Shown here one piece after another: positions 1-8,827 of a DNA stretch of 64,000 bases. The stretch spans positions 90,493 to 154,492 of the forward strand of contig JAAXGN010000017.1 in the NCBI GenBank assembly GCA_012267415.1, read 5' to 3'. The notes below the pieces were generated by a model, which was not told where the DNA came from, did no database searches, and saw only the letters and a program-made list of their open reading frames with translations. This DNA comes from Candidatus Poribacteria bacterium. Its GTDB lineage: Bacteria > Poribacteria > WGA-4E > WGA-3G. Numbering within the stretch: the first letter of the stretch is position 1; each line of letters opens with the position of its first letter. The position numbers and the translations under genes were made by a program.

Positions 1-551
1 TGCATCCGAATATTATGGGACCTGACTTGATTCTCTACAGTCATCACTAAACCGTTGACACCGCCTTTACTTGACGCATAGGCGACAGATGAACTTCCAC
101 CGCGCACACCTGCCCCGGAAGCGATACAGAGAATAACGCCTCCGCCGCTCCTGCCGATAATTGGTACTGCATGTTTTATTGCGAAAAAAGTTCCCTTTAG
201 ATTGACATCAATAACAGTATCAAAGATTGACTCCTCAAAGTCTTCTATCTGTACGTTGGGTCCCTGCAAGACACCAGCACAGGTTACTAAAATGTTTATC
301 TGTCCATAGGTGTCGTCTGCGGTTTTCATGAGTTTCGTTACGTCACTCTCTGAAGTAACGTCGGTTGAACAGTAAATTGCTGTGCCGTTATCTTTTTCAA
401 TAACTTTTAGTGTCTCAAGTCCATCCTGTTCATTTATATCTGCAAGAACAACTTTTGCACCTGCTTTTGCATAAGTTATTGCAGTTGCTGCACCGATTCC
501 GGTGGAGGCTCCTGTGATAACTGCTACTTTGTCGTTTAATCGTATTTCCAT
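1..551 (-). CDS. SDR family oxidoreductase (partial, 3' end outside window)
   Basis: This is a classical short-chain dehydrogenase/reductase, an NAD(P)-dependent cytoplasmic enzyme acting on an alcohol, ketone or sugar substrate that cannot be named from sequence. Translation from the ATG at 551 gives the Rossmann motif TGASTGIG (residues 13-20), a TCAG structural motif (90-93, usually NNAG), the catalytic Ser at about 145 and YASSK with Tyr158 and Lys162. About 184 residues are visible and the reading frame stays open to base 1, so the last quarter is missing. It lies 46 nt downstream of pgeF on the same strand and could be the last gene of that run. The family is certain; the substrate is unknown. 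Confidence 0.9.
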   Translation of the reverse strand, partial: MEIRLNDKVAVITGASTGIGAATAITYAKAGAKVVLADINEQDGLETLKVIEKDNGTAIYCSTDVTSESDVTKLMKTADDTYGQINILVTCAGVLQGPNVQIEDFEESIFDTVIDVNLKGTFFAIKHAVPIIGRSGGGVILCIASGAGVRGGSSSVAYASSKGGVNGLVMTVENQVRSHNIRM

Positions 552-596
552 GCTACATCTCCGATGTCATAAAACCGACAATTGATAGGAGTAAAA

Positions 597-1370
597 TTAA
601 TGGTTGAGTTGAATAAATGACAGCATTCTTCCTGTCTGTCCCTCTTCAGCACGATAGGAATAGAACAGATCCGTATTACAAGAGGTACAGTATGGTGATG
701 AAGAAATCGACTCTGGTTGTATTCCTATGTCGCACAACTGCTTGATGTTTGCTGTATGTAAACAGAGACGATCCTCAATTTTTACATCGCTGCCAAAATT
801 GTCAGTAAACTGATTGACTAATTCTGCGCTGACGGTATAGCAGCACTTTTGTATTGATGGGCCTAAATGGATTCTACAATTCCTGGCATCAGTACCGAAT
901 GTAGTATTCATTGCAGTGATGGTCTTAGTTGCAATTCGTGCAATAGTTCCGCGCCAACCTGCATGTGCAATACCAATTGCAGGTGTTGCTGTATCAAAAA
1001 TGAAAATTGACACACAGTCTGCTGTAAAGATACCTAAAGTCTCACCTTTACGATTGGAAATCAACGCATCACCGGTCATAGGATTCACGTTGAGATCCTC
1101 TTTAGTCCATGCTGAAAATGGGACACTATCTGCATTGCAGACGACATCACTATGAACTTGTTGACAGTATCTGAGTTTATTTATCTTTGTTTGAGATGAG
1201 AAAAGTCTCTGATTCTGAGAAACTACAGTAGGGTCGTCTCCTACATGGAAGGCTAAATTAAGTGAGGAATACGGTGTTTTGCTGAATCCCCCTTTCCGCG
1301 TAGTGATTCCTGCCTGGACGATACCTGTATCCGATAATTCTTGAATGGGTTGATATAATTTGGCAGTCAT
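597..1370 (-). CDS. pgeF: Peptidoglycan editing factor PgeF / YfiH family (multicopper polyphenol oxidase-like)
   Basis: A 257-residue protein of the YfiH/DUF152/LACC1 family. Members act as purine nucleoside phosphorylase/adenosine deaminase-type enzymes, and in E. coli PgeF corrects misincorporated amino acids in peptidoglycan precursors. The zinc-site residues are visible: His73 (QQVHSDVV), Cys119 (TADCV) and His136 in AHAGWRGT, the family signature. HLGPSIQKCCY follows as expected. Length matches the family. It lies 12 nt downstream of the zinc-ribbon coiled-coil gene, so both are probably cotranscribed with tatA and tatC. The older name laccase-like should not be taken as the function. 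Confidence 0.9.
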   Translation of the reverse strand: MTAKLYQPIQELSDTGIVQAGITTRKGGFSKTPYSSLNLAFHVGDDPTVVSQNQRLFSSQTKINKLRYCQQVHSDVVCNADSVPFSAWTKEDLNVNPMTGDALISNRKGETLGIFTADCVSIFIFDTATPAIGIAHAGWRGTIARIATKTITAMNTTFGTDARNCRIHLGPSIQKCCYTVSAELVNQFTDNFGSDVKIEDRLCLHTANIKQLCDIGIQPESISSSPYCTSCNTDLFYSYRAEEGQTGRMLSFIQLNH

Positions 1371-1382
1371 TAAAGAATTGAT

Positions 1383-2126
1383 CTACGGATAGGGTATATC
1401 AGAAGACTCTGGTTCAACATACAAGAGGCGTTTGCAGCTGGTACAGTATACTAATTTTTCATATTGCTGTGCTTCTTTTAGGTTTTGCGGTTGTATTGTG
1501 AGACGACAACTGCCGCAAGTCCCATTTCTTCCTAATGCCACAAAGTCTGATCTTCTTTTTTCCATCCATCGTTGATACTGTGTTGAGAGGTTTTTTTCAA
1601 TTTTCGGAAAGTATTCTTTCCGCTGTTCCATTTTCTTGTCAATGTTTGCTTTCAGCTTCTTCTGTTCTTCACGATATTCCTTAGTTTTCTCTGCAGTTTT
1701 CTGATCTTCGCTAGCAGCCTTGGATTCGAGTGCTGTTAATTCATCTTGATATTGGTCAACCATTTCCATTAATTCTAATATTTCTTCTTCGGTTTCCCCA
1801 TCCTGTTCGTTGAGGAATTCTATCTGATTTTCAAGTGCGGCATACTCTCTGTTGGTAGTTACAGTGCGTTGTTCATTCCTATATTTTTCTTTTTGGACTT
1901 CATTCATTTCCAGTTTCGCGTTGAGTGATCGTAAGTTTTTTTCAATTTCACTGAGTTCTTCGGTTTTTGCTGTAATTTCAGTTTTGTATTTCGTAACGTC
2001 TGCTTCTAACTGTGCAATCTGTTTTGGAATTGCTTGTAGCTGCTTGTGAAAAGACAACAACTCTCGATCATGTTCCTGTAGTTCATACAACAAAGCGAGC
2101 TGCTGTCGAAAATATTCGTTAGTCAT
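1383..2126 (-). CDS. C4-type zinc ribbon coiled-coil protein (DUF164 / CdsZ-like)
   Basis: A 247-residue protein made of a long, charged coiled coil (about residues 10-195, rich in Glu, Lys and Gln) and a C-terminal zinc ribbon with Cys204-x2-Cys207 and Cys228-x2-Cys231. This is the architecture of the DUF164/zf-RING_7 family found widely in bacteria (HP0958/FlgZ, CT398/CdsZ). Characterised members act as chaperones or scaffolds for sigma-54 or secretion and flagellar factors, but no such partner is visible here. It sits between tatC (5 nt away) and pgeF, which suggests an operon. The family is clear; the role is unknown. Confidence 0.85.
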   Translation of the reverse strand: MTNEYFRQQLALLYELQEHDRELLSFHKQLQAIPKQIAQLEADVTKYKTEITAKTEELSEIEKNLRSLNAKLEMNEVQKEKYRNEQRTVTTNREYAALENQIEFLNEQDGETEEEILELMEMVDQYQDELTALESKAASEDQKTAEKTKEYREEQKKLKANIDKKMEQRKEYFPKIEKNLSTQYQRWMEKRRSDFVALGRNGTCGSCRLTIQPQNLKEAQQYEKLVYCTSCKRLLYVEPESSDIPYP

Positions 2127-2131
2127 TGATC

Positions 2132-2947
2132 CTATGCCTCCTTTTCAACGAGGAATGCGAAAAAGATACCTAATTGATATAGAATGAAAAGTGGAATTGC
2201 CATGAGAACCATTGATGCGGGATCGGCAGGTGTTAAGATTGCAGAGAGAACTGCGATACCTAATAGTGCATGCCGCTGTTTTCCTCGAAAACCGCGCGAG
2301 TCAGTTATGCCGATTCGTGCAAGAAATGCCATGACTATCGGTAACTCAAAGGCAACACCGAACCCTAAAACCAAAACTGTTACAAAACCGATATATGTTT
2401 TAAAGTCCCAGAGGTTCCTGATTTCTGGAAAAAGATCTGCTGCGAAATGTAACACGACTGGAACTACAATTAAATGTGCGAAAACTGCCCCGAGAATGAA
2501 GAAGAATAAGATCATAAAGAAAAGCGGTAATGCCAATCGCCGTTCAGACTTCTTTAATGCAGGAATAATAAACATCCATACTTGGTATAATATGACAGGG
2601 ATTGATATGATTACACCTGTTGTGATACCTAATATCAGATATGACATAATGTTCTGAAGTGGTCCTGTAAAGACAAGTTCTGCTTCTACATTGGAGCTGC
2701 CGGTTCTGAGCGTAAGTGCAATAAAACCGAGTATAGACCCATCTTCACCAGCTCCCGTTTCAATTGCATTTGCGATCATGTTGCCTATAGGACTATTCAA
2801 TGGTAACTCAAGGATATATCTTATGGGACCGGTAAACAAGAGCCCAATAAATGAAAAAGCTCCCAAGGAAATCAGACATATTATGATACGTCTTCGGAGT
2901 TCTTCAAGATGCTCCCAAAAGGTCATTGCAACGTCATTCGATTCCAT
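2132..2947 (-). CDS. tatC: Sec-independent protein translocase TatC
   Basis: The multi-spanning core receptor of the twin-arginine translocase, which exports folded proteins across the inner membrane. The 271-residue sequence starts with the typical cytoplasmic segment MTFWEHLEELRRR and has six hydrophobic segments. It also carries the conserved GVIISIPVILYQVWMFI-type region and the late FGVAFELPIVMAFLARIG segment. An insertion of about 40 residues between TM1 and TM2 (near residues 48-95) makes the first periplasmic loop longer than in E. coli TatC. It is 20 nt downstream of tatA, forming a standard tatA-tatC pair. Confidence 0.95.
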   Translation of the reverse strand: MESNDVAMTFWEHLEELRRRIIICLISLGAFSFIGLLFTGPIRYILELPLNSPIGNMIANAIETGAGEDGSILGFIALTLRTGSSNVEAELVFTGPLQNIMSYLILGITTGVIISIPVILYQVWMFIIPALKKSERRLALPLFFMILFFFILGAVFAHLIVVPVVLHFAADLFPEIRNLWDFKTYIGFVTVLVLGFGVAFELPIVMAFLARIGITDSRGFRGKQRHALLGIAVLSAILTPADPASMVLMAIPLFILYQLGIFFAFLVEKEA

Positions 2948-2967
2948 CTTACTGTGTGCTCACGGGG

Positions 2968-3177
2968 TTATGTAGATTTTGGTGGTTTAATAGTCTTATC
3001 TGGATCGATATCAATGTCATCAGTGACCTTTGTTATCTCTTCCTGAATTTCGTTACCGACACTCTTAAATTCACGAATCGCTTGACCTATTGATTTTCCC
3101 ATTTCAGGCAGTCTTTTTGGACCAAAGACTACCAGAGCAAGCACGAGGATTCCAAGTATTTCCATAGGGCCTAACAT
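2968..3177 (-). CDS. tatA: Twin-arginine translocase subunit TatA/TatE family
   Basis: A 69-residue pore-forming Tat subunit. One N-terminal transmembrane helix (EILGILVLALVVFGP) is followed by the family motif FGPKRLPEMGKSIGQ, an amphipathic helix (AIREFKSVGNEIQEE) and a short acidic tail. On the minus strand AAGGAGGA lies 8 nt before the ATG at 3177, a strong ribosome binding site. It is the first gene of the leftward tatA-tatC-zinc ribbon-pgeF run. Only one TatA-type subunit is present and no TatB is visible, which suggests a minimal TatAC system. Subtilase, amidase or sulfatase export may use other routes. Confidence 0.95.
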   Translation of the reverse strand: MLGPMEILGILVLALVVFGPKRLPEMGKSIGQAIREFKSVGNEIQEEITKVTDDIDIDPDKTIKPPKST

Positions 3178-3280
3178 CTGCTTATTCCTCCTTGGGCAAA
3201 ATACGCATATTTCCTAATATATGAAGTATATCATAGATAAAGGTATCTTGGCAACAATATTTGTGAGATTTTGATGCAAA

Positions 3281-3375
3281 GTAGTAGGCACACGCCGTGT
3301 GCCGTAATCCTCTGTGGACGGCACGCGGAAGCATGTCTACTACCATGCGGACGGCACACGGCGTGTGCCTACTAC
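3281..3375. repeat. Palindromic repeat, TAGTAGGCACACGCCGTGTG family
   Basis: Arms of about 24 bp at 3281-3305 and 3351-3375 are near-perfect inverted copies. Each arm itself contains the palindrome CACACGCCGTGTG. A third related piece (GGACGGCACGCGGAAGC) lies between them. Fragments of the same family recur at 26944-26966 and at 39171-39182. It could fold as a hairpin between the oppositely relevant 3' end of the oxidoreductase and the tatA promoter side. No coding capacity was seen. Confidence 0.8.
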
Positions 3376-3384
3376 CATGTCGGT

Positions 3385-4575
3385 TTAGTGCCTTGGAAAA
3401 AAGGTGTCTATCCCAGCTTCAATATCATCAATAGGATGCCCATACAGTTGCTCATATTTATTGTGTGATGCGAGTTCGGTTTCAGTCAGATTTGCGAGTG
3501 GGAATAGAATCGTTTCTCTACTACGTTTTCCAGATTCATTCATTGCGATGTTCATCTCTTGGTCTTGTCGTGCCAGGGCAGCACCGTATTCCGGTTCAGT
3601 ATCATTTTGCACTGCCTTTGCGATACTCAAGAGTTCGTCTGCTATACCAATTTGTCGTTCAGCAAGCGGATAGTTTTTGAATGGATTGTCCCAAGTTATT
3701 GTTCTGTCTGGGAGTTCTAATTCAATTTTCTCAATGACATCCACACCATTAACATCAATAGTTGTTTTCTTTCCGCGATGTGCGATTCCTTTAGCTCCGG
3801 ACTGCAGGTCGGATTGTGGTGTTACATATATATCTTCACCGACGATTGTCCCCTTGCTTCCATCAATTTGTGATATACCAGTTTGTCCTCGTCCGAGAGA
3901 CCGCGCGTGGATAACATTTGAGTATACCATTAGAGCGGATGCGTTGTTGTCAAAGTCAATATAACCGAGACTCCATCTTTCGCTTGTATGATTCCGCTTC
4001 ATTCCATCAATTATGGGTATCACAGGAGAGGTCTGTGTTATACCGAGTACAGATTTTGGTTCTCCTCCTGCGCGTAGTCGGAGCATACTCATACCGTGGT
4101 ATCCACCCTCATGAAAGATGCGGTAAATCCTTGACACATCACCGATAACATCCGCATCAATGACTTCTGACAGAAAACGTTCGCGTGGTGCTCGGTAGTA
4201 GTTTTCTGCTATTTCAAGTTTTACATTGTTGGCTTTGGCACTTTCAATCATCAGATCAGCCATAGGGAGGCTTAGTGCGATAGGTGTTTCACAAAGGATA
4301 TGTATACCTGCATCAGCAATAAAACATGCAATGGCATGGTGTGCGAAGCTGGGTACTGTAATATCTACAACATCCAGGTCTTCCTTCTCCACGAGTTCAC
4401 GGACGTTTGTGTATGGGTTTGCGCCGTACTTCTTCGCGAAATTCGTAGCTGTTGCTTCTTCCATGTCGCAGATTGCTACGAGATTGTACACATCTTTGAG
4501 TTTTGCAATTACAGATAGATGTGTGCCACCCCCACGTCTCCCCGCGCCGATTAGTGCTATATTAAGTTTTGACAT
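3385..4575 (-). CDS. Gfo/Idh/MocA family oxidoreductase
   Basis: A 396-residue NAD(P)-dependent dehydrogenase of the glucose-fructose oxidoreductase / inositol dehydrogenase fold. The N-terminal Rossmann motif is IALIGAGRRGGGTH (residues 5-18). LVAICDMEEATA marks the second strand, and ILCETPIALS replaces the usual EKP motif with ETP, so the canonical lysine is absent. The second domain (about 130-396) is the alpha/beta sheet substrate domain. The start at 4575 is preceded on the minus strand by AAGGAGATATAA. It is monocistronic between repeats. The likely role is sugar or polyol oxidation; the substrate is unknown. The missing Lys may mean altered chemistry. Confidence 0.85.
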   Translation of the reverse strand: MSKLNIALIGAGRRGGGTHLSVIAKLKDVYNLVAICDMEEATATNFAKKYGANPYTNVRELVEKEDLDVVDITVPSFAHHAIACFIADAGIHILCETPIALSLPMADLMIESAKANNVKLEIAENYYRAPRERFLSEVIDADVIGDVSRIYRIFHEGGYHGMSMLRLRAGGEPKSVLGITQTSPVIPIIDGMKRNHTSERWSLGYIDFDNNASALMVYSNVIHARSLGRGQTGISQIDGSKGTIVGEDIYVTPQSDLQSGAKGIAHRGKKTTIDVNGVDVIEKIELELPDRTITWDNPFKNYPLAERQIGIADELLSIAKAVQNDTEPEYGAALARQDQEMNIAMNESGKRSRETILFPLANLTETELASHNKYEQLYGHPIDDIEAGIDTFFPRH

Positions 4576-4710
4576 TTATATCTCCTTACCTTACAATGTA
4601 TGCGTTTGGAATCACTATTGAGGATATTAGACAAAATTAGCATTTCTCGTTATTTCTGTCAATAGAAAACAGAACGTCATTTCATTATGATAACCTAAGT
4701 TGCTACCTAT

Positions 4711-4926
4711 GTAGCACAATCTGTATGAAGATTAATTTATTACTTCGGTAATTCTCAATATCGCAAGCTCGGTAGGTGCGATATCCTTATCGCACCGGGT
4801 TTTTCCCAACCCGCTTCATTGAAGGTTTCCGCGTAGGATCCGGTGCGATAAGGATATCGCACCTACCGGCCTGGGGCAATCAAAATTACCTGATTATTTA
4901 TTTAATCTTCATAAAGTTTGCGCTAC
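4711..4926. repeat. Three-level nested palindromic repeats
   Basis: This fills most of the 389-bp gap 4576-4964. The outer layer is GTAGCACAATCTGT (4711-4724) and AAAGTTTGCGCTACA (4913-4927), arms of one palindrome. At its centre sits an element from 4725 to 4912 with ends ATGAAGATTAA and TTAATCTTCAT. That element in turn carries a third palindrome with 27-bp perfect arms, 4771-4797 (GGTAGGTGCGATATCC...) and 4841-4867. Each layer occurs separately elsewhere in the window, so the order of insertion can be read directly. The rest of the gap (4576-4710, 4928-4964) shows nothing recognisable. Confidence 0.85.
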
Positions 4927-4964
4927 ATGAGATAAAAACAGATAAAATTAGTATAACATAAAAT

Positions 4965-5648
4965 ATGTTCGCAGTACTCCTAAAAGACCTTCGCATTTAT
5001 ACGAATACCCGTAGATACCTAATAATTCACTTTACAGTTCTATGTTGCCTTGTGCTCTGTTTTTTCCTAAGTACATTGGCGTTTTACGCACAAGGTATAG
5101 AAAAACAATCATCTGGCATGTTCTTTGATGTTGGCACACGTGTCTATTCAGTTCTCACTGTATGCCTTTACATTACGCAATTATTGATCCCTAAACATGC
5201 AATTGAATCGGTTAACTTAGAACGTTGCTTTTCTTTGTCTAAATATAGTGCTGATAAGAACAGTGACACTGCTGCTTTATTGGCGTTAACGCCTCTACCT
5301 TTTTGGAAGACGATTCTTGGCAAAATCACGGCAGTCGTTATATGGTGGTTTTTAGGTGTTTTCTTAACAATACCCCTATTCACCTTATCGCTTCTTATGG
5401 GTGGATTAAGCGTTTCTCCGATGATGAAAAGCGGTTTTATACTGATCGTAAATGGCATATTTGTGGCTTTGGTAGGTATAATGGCTGCCATAAGGTATCA
5501 TCCTAAACGCGCAATCTCAATCAGTTATGGGATTATATTGACTATTAACATTCTTCCTCTGATTCCAATTGCACCTATTGATAGATCCCCGTCACTTGAC
5601 ATGCTGAGTCCGTTGCATGTTTTATTGACAGTCTTGTCTTCAAGTTGA
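4965..5648 (+). CDS. ABC-2-type permease-like integral membrane protein
   Basis: A 227-residue protein with about six hydrophobic segments. The start MFAVLLKDLRIYTNTRRYLI and the internal LLALTPLPFWKTILGKI are typical of ABC-2 type transporter permeases (compare LLLTPLSRREILLGK-like motifs), which move drugs, lipids or polysaccharides together with a separate ATPase. No ATP-binding subunit is adjacent. The protein is short for a full permease (usually 240-260 residues), so it may be a partial copy or rely on a distant partner. No good Shine-Dalgarno precedes the ATG at 4965. The ABC-2 call is moderate; the membrane location is firm. Confidence 0.55.
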   Translation: MFAVLLKDLRIYTNTRRYLIIHFTVLCCLVLCFFLSTLAFYAQGIEKQSSGMFFDVGTRVYSVLTVCLYITQLLIPKHAIESVNLERCFSLSKYSADKNSDTAALLALTPLPFWKTILGKITAVVIWWFLGVFLTIPLFTLSLLMGGLSVSPMMKSGFILIVNGIFVALVGIMAAIRYHPKRAISISYGIILTINILPLIPIAPIDRSPSLDMLSPLHVLLTVLSSS

Positions 5649-5692
5649 CACGTTACGAGCGATTCCTCTAATGCTTAGTCAACATGCTATTG

Positions 5693-5802
5693 CAGGTCGC
5701 GATTCGGAGATCGCTCCTACAGAATCGTTTGTATTGTAGGGGGCCGGTTAACATATTTCTGGCCGATTCCCGACAGGTCGCGATTCAGAGATCGCTCCTA
5801 CC
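5693..5802. repeat. Direct copies of AGGTCGCGATTCGGAGATCG repeat
   Basis: Two near-identical 28-bp copies (about 5693-5720 and 5774-5801), each a small palindrome around CGATTCGGAGATCG and ending GCTCCTAC, are separated by 50 bp. An inverted copy appears at the very end of the window (63980-64000). They fill the gap between the ABC-2-like gene and the next promoter. Confidence 0.75.
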
Positions 5803-5862
5803 AGTTTTATCTGCATATTTCTACAAAAATTGTACACACCTGTGCGACCCCTTTAAAGTTCC

Positions 5863-5891
5863 TTGAATAATCTGTACAGATATAGTATACT
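5863..5891 (+). promoter_or_regulatory. Putative sigma-70 promoter for the DUF6785-like gene
   Basis: A -35 box TTGAAT (5863-5868), a 17-bp spacer and a -10 box TATACT (5886-5891) lie 35 bp upstream of the ATG at 5927. This is a reasonable match to a vegetative promoter, found by eye only. Confidence 0.45.
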
Positions 5892-5926
5892 TTGAAGACA
5901 CTTCCTTCCGTTTTCGAAGTATCATA

Positions 5927-7903
5927 ATGACAAATACGTTGTCCCAAAACGCCACGAAAGATCATGAATCCCACCAGTCTAAACAATTCGGTGTAACTTT
6001 TCGTGCTATCCTTATCGGTATAATACTCATTCCGCCGAATACCTATTTTATTATGGCAAATCATCTCCGTTACTGGAGTACTTTGCCAACGACAATGTCT
6101 CTGATCTACAATGTCGTGATTACATTAACACTGTTAACCGGGTTGAATTTCTTGGTTAAGTTCTTCTTGCCGCGGTTTGCCTTGCGACAGGCAGAACTCC
6201 TTACGATTTATGTGATTTTATCGCTCTCGTCAGCGATTTCTGGCCACGACATGATGCAAACCGTTATACCCACGATACCAAACGGATTCTGGTTTGCTAC
6301 ACCTGAGAACGAATGGCAACAACTTTTCTGGCGGTATCTGCCGGGTTGGATGACGTTGAGTGATGTATCCGTATTACAAGATTTCTATGATGGGGATACG
6401 ACATTTTACACAAAGCGGTATCTATCTGCATGGTGGGAACCGATCTTATGGTGGACACTTTTTCTGTCTGTGCTGATATGGGTGATGATCTGTATTGATC
6501 TTCTTTTGCGGAAGCAGTGGATAGAACGCGAAAGATTGACATATCCAATTGTTCGGTTGCCGATAGAGATGACACATTCAGATGGGAGACTCTTCAAGAG
6601 CAAGATGTTATGGGTCGGTTTTGCTATTGCAGGTGGTATTGATCTGATCAATGGTATCCATGCCTTCTTTCCTGTATTTCCTGAGATACCTGTTCGCGAA
6701 TTTAATCTCGGTGCATACTTCACTGAAAAACCGTGGGATGCTATTGGGTGGACACCGATTTATATCCTTTCATTTGGCGTAGGGTTAGCATTCTTGATGC
6801 CGTTGGAGATGTCATTTTCACTGTGGTTCTTCTATCTGTTCTGGAAAGGTGAACGGGTTTTGGGTAGAGCGATGGGTCTGCAGATTCTGCCGGGTTTTCC
6901 ATATCATGGTCCGCAAGGTGTCGGTGCCTATCTTGGGATTGCCTGCTTTGCACTCTATGGTGGTCGGCAACACATTCTTCACGTTATCAAAAACACAATT
7001 GGGACAGGTAGAACGCAGAATAAGCATATAGATTCGGATGGGTCCGTTGCTCCTGAGATGAAAGATACAACGAACTATCGTTGGGTGTTTGCTAGACTTG
7101 TTGCGGGGATACTCTTTCTCTTTATATTCTCAGGTTATGGTGGCATGGCAGTTTGGATGATAGCGTTATATTTTCTGATCTATTATTTACTTGCTTTGGG
7201 TATTACCCGAGTGCGTGCTGAAGTCGGTCCGCCAACCCATGAGATGTTCGTTGCGAATCCTCGTCAGTTTATATTGGATGCGTTCGGTTCACGACCTATT
7301 CCGCCGCAGAGTCTAACGATGATGTCACTATACTATGCCTTTAACAGAGGCTATCGTGCACATCCTATGCCGCACACTTTGGAAGGTTTTAAGATTGCTG
7401 AAGTTGGGAATATGAAAGCGAAAGGTATGGTGATTGCGATGATGTGTGCAGTCTTTTTTGGTGTCCTTGCTGCATTCTGGTCATATCTGGTTGTGTCTTA
7501 TGATATAGGTGCTAATCCAGGTTTGGGGAATGGTGGGTATAACAGACTACGCACGTGGCTGTATTATCCGAGTGAGACGAATGTTCCTGCTGTAACATTT
7601 ATGGGTGTTGGTTTTCTGTTTACAGGATTATTGTGGTGGCTTCGCTCTCGTTTTCCAATGTTTCCCTTTCATCCGACAGGTTATGCTGTTGCCAGCAGTA
7701 TGTGGACATTCGGTTGGCTCTGGTTTTCGGTGTTCATCAGTTGGGCAGCAAAGAACTTGATTTTGCGTTTTGGTGGTATTCGTCTTTATCATCGTGTGAT
7801 GCCACTGTTCTTGGGACTAATATTAGGCGAATTTATGGTTGGTGGTGCATGGGTGATTATCAGACTCATCTGGGGTGTGTCTGTCTATTCGTTTTATCGT
7901 TGA
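5927..7903 (+). CDS. Large multi-pass membrane protein, DUF6785-like (OPT-related)
   Basis: A 658-residue integral membrane protein with at least twelve hydrophobic segments. It begins with a roughly 25-residue cytoplasmic leader and then FRAILIGIILIPPNTYFIM. The pattern of long Trp/Tyr-rich helices, RVRAEVGPPTHEMF (about residues 426-439) and GNGGYNRLRTWLYYPS (about 535-550) is what I associate with DUF6784/DUF6785 proteins. Those are abundant in Poribacteria and Planctomycetes and distantly resemble oligopeptide transporters. Transport function is inferred, not shown. It has its own promoter-like sequence and no operon partner. A lone glycine/tyrosine-rich loop near the C-terminus may be functionally important. 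Confidence 0.6.
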   Translation: MTNTLSQNATKDHESHQSKQFGVTFRAILIGIILIPPNTYFIMANHLRYWSTLPTTMSLIYNVVITLTLLTGLNFLVKFFLPRFALRQAELLTIYVILSLSSAISGHDMMQTVIPTIPNGFWFATPENEWQQLFWRYLPGWMTLSDVSVLQDFYDGDTTFYTKRYLSAWWEPILWWTLFLSVLIWVMICIDLLLRKQWIERERLTYPIVRLPIEMTHSDGRLFKSKMLWVGFAIAGGIDLINGIHAFFPVFPEIPVREFNLGAYFTEKPWDAIGWTPIYILSFGVGLAFLMPLEMSFSLWFFYLFWKGERVLGRAMGLQILPGFPYHGPQGVGAYLGIACFALYGGRQHILHVIKNTIGTGRTQNKHIDSDGSVAPEMKDTTNYRWVFARLVAGILFLFIFSGYGGMAVWMIALYFLIYYLLALGITRVRAEVGPPTHEMFVANPRQFILDAFGSRPIPPQSLTMMSLYYAFNRGYRAHPMPHTLEGFKIAEVGNMKAKGMVIAMMCAVFFGVLAAFWSYLVVSYDIGANPGLGNGGYNRLRTWLYYPSETNVPAVTFMGVGFLFTGLLWWLRSRFPMFPFHPTGYAVASSMWTFGWLWFSVFISWAAKNLILRFGGIRLYHRVMPLFLGLILGEFMVGGAWVIIRLIWGVSVYSFYR

Positions 7904-7934
7904 AATACGATGATCAGATACAATCGTAGGGGTT

Positions 7935-8033
7935 GTGAAGATTAAGATTTCAATCGGGTAATATCTCGACGGGCAATGAATTGCCCTACTACGAACCCGT
8001 CCGTTTGTAGTAGGGCAATTCATTGCCCGTCGA
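7935..8033. repeat. ATGAAGATTAA-family element, right end lost
   Basis: It begins GTGAAGATTAAGATTTCAAT and contains the 23-bp inverted arms GACGGGCAATGAATTGCCCT... (7969-7991) and the matching copy at 8010-8032. The same internal cargo occurs in the intact elements at 44643-44768 and 46014-46139. The TTAATCTTCAT end is missing, so this is a decayed copy. Confidence 0.7.
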
Positions 8034-8049
8034 TAGCCCGAAGTCCCCA

Positions 8050-8214
8050 GGTCGGTGCGATTAGATGAAGATTAAGTTATAAATTGGGTAATACGCGGGC
8101 GGGGTCATTATATATAATGGGCCGCCCCTACGAAGCCTTACTCCTACGATGGGTCTTATTAGTAGAATTACTTGATTATTTATTTAATCTTCATGAAATC
8201 GCACCTACCGGCCT
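8050..8214. repeat. ATGAAGATTAA element inserted in the centre of a GGTGCGATT palindrome
   Basis: The element at 8065-8194 (130 bp, ends ATGAAGATTAA and TTAATCTTCAT, GC-rich internal hairpin) interrupts a palindrome. Its left arm GGTCGGTGCGATTAG is at 8050-8064 and its right arm GAAATCGCACCTACCGG at 8195-8211. Joining the arms gives GATTAGGAAATCG, exactly the sequence of the uninterrupted copy at 37869-37881, so no bases were duplicated or lost. Confidence 0.85.
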
Positions 8215-8368
8215 GGGTAAAATCAGTTTTTACCCGTAATTACTTACCCTTCATTTAGGTAATGTCTTTAAGGTGTCTTTTCGCGGGCTTTTGTTGTTGC
8301 ATTGGGAATGTCCCGATGCGTGTTGCTGCTTGCACATGGTGCGACAGCAAAACTGTCAGAACTATAGC

Positions 8369-8499
8369 AGGACTTACGCAGTTTCTCTTAAAGTCCCCCC
8401 TGATAAGGGGGATTTAGGGGGTTAAAACACCAAAATATCATTGAAATAACGACTGTTTAACCCCCTAACCCCCTTATCAAGGGGGAATGCGTAAGTCCT
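8369..8499. repeat. MITE-like element with AGGACTTACGCA ends
   Basis: A 131-bp element with terminal inverted repeats AGGACTTACGCA (8369-8380) and TGCGTAAGTCCT (8488-8499). Internal arms CCCCCTGATAAGGGGGATTT and their inverse (about 8396-8421 and 8459-8486) make nearly the whole element one long hairpin. There is no coding capacity, so it would depend on a transposase elsewhere. It sits just downstream of a stretch resembling the promoter region of the second cassette copy. Confidence 0.8.
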
Positions 8500-8628
8500 A
8501 TCTCATTAATGAGCTGCGGTCTTCCAATTAATGGCTCCATTGTGATTTTTAAATGATACGAGGTGTAGATCATTACATTTGCTGTTACACATCAATGGAT
8601 GCACTTTCTGAATTGTTGGGATTCTTCA

Positions 8629-8690
8629 GGACACAAACTGGAAAGTTTGTGCTACAAAAGATACAAACTGGAAAGTTTGTGCTACAAAAG
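8629..8690. repeat. Two tandem ACAAACTGGAAAGTTTGTGC repeats
   Basis: Two direct 30-bp copies, each a hairpin (ACAAACT / AGTTTGT), at about 8630-8660 and 8661-8690. The same unit recurs in inverted pairs at 15221-15279 and, as a variant, at 44630, 44775 and 57750-57930. Confidence 0.75.
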
Positions 8691-8827
8691 ATACATTATA
8701 CAATACATTAGAAATGGTACAAGTTTTGTAACCGATGAAATGGAACAAGCGTAATTTTCAGAGGCCCCTCCTACAACTCAAAATATCCCCTTAATTCAAA
8801 AGTTTACTAAAGATATGAAAGAAAAAA

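Noticed and set aside
916..1155. Open frame on the plus strand inside pgeF
   Set aside because: It is antisense to a well-recognised gene, with no ribosome binding site or family motifs. The many similar antisense frames in the window were treated the same way.
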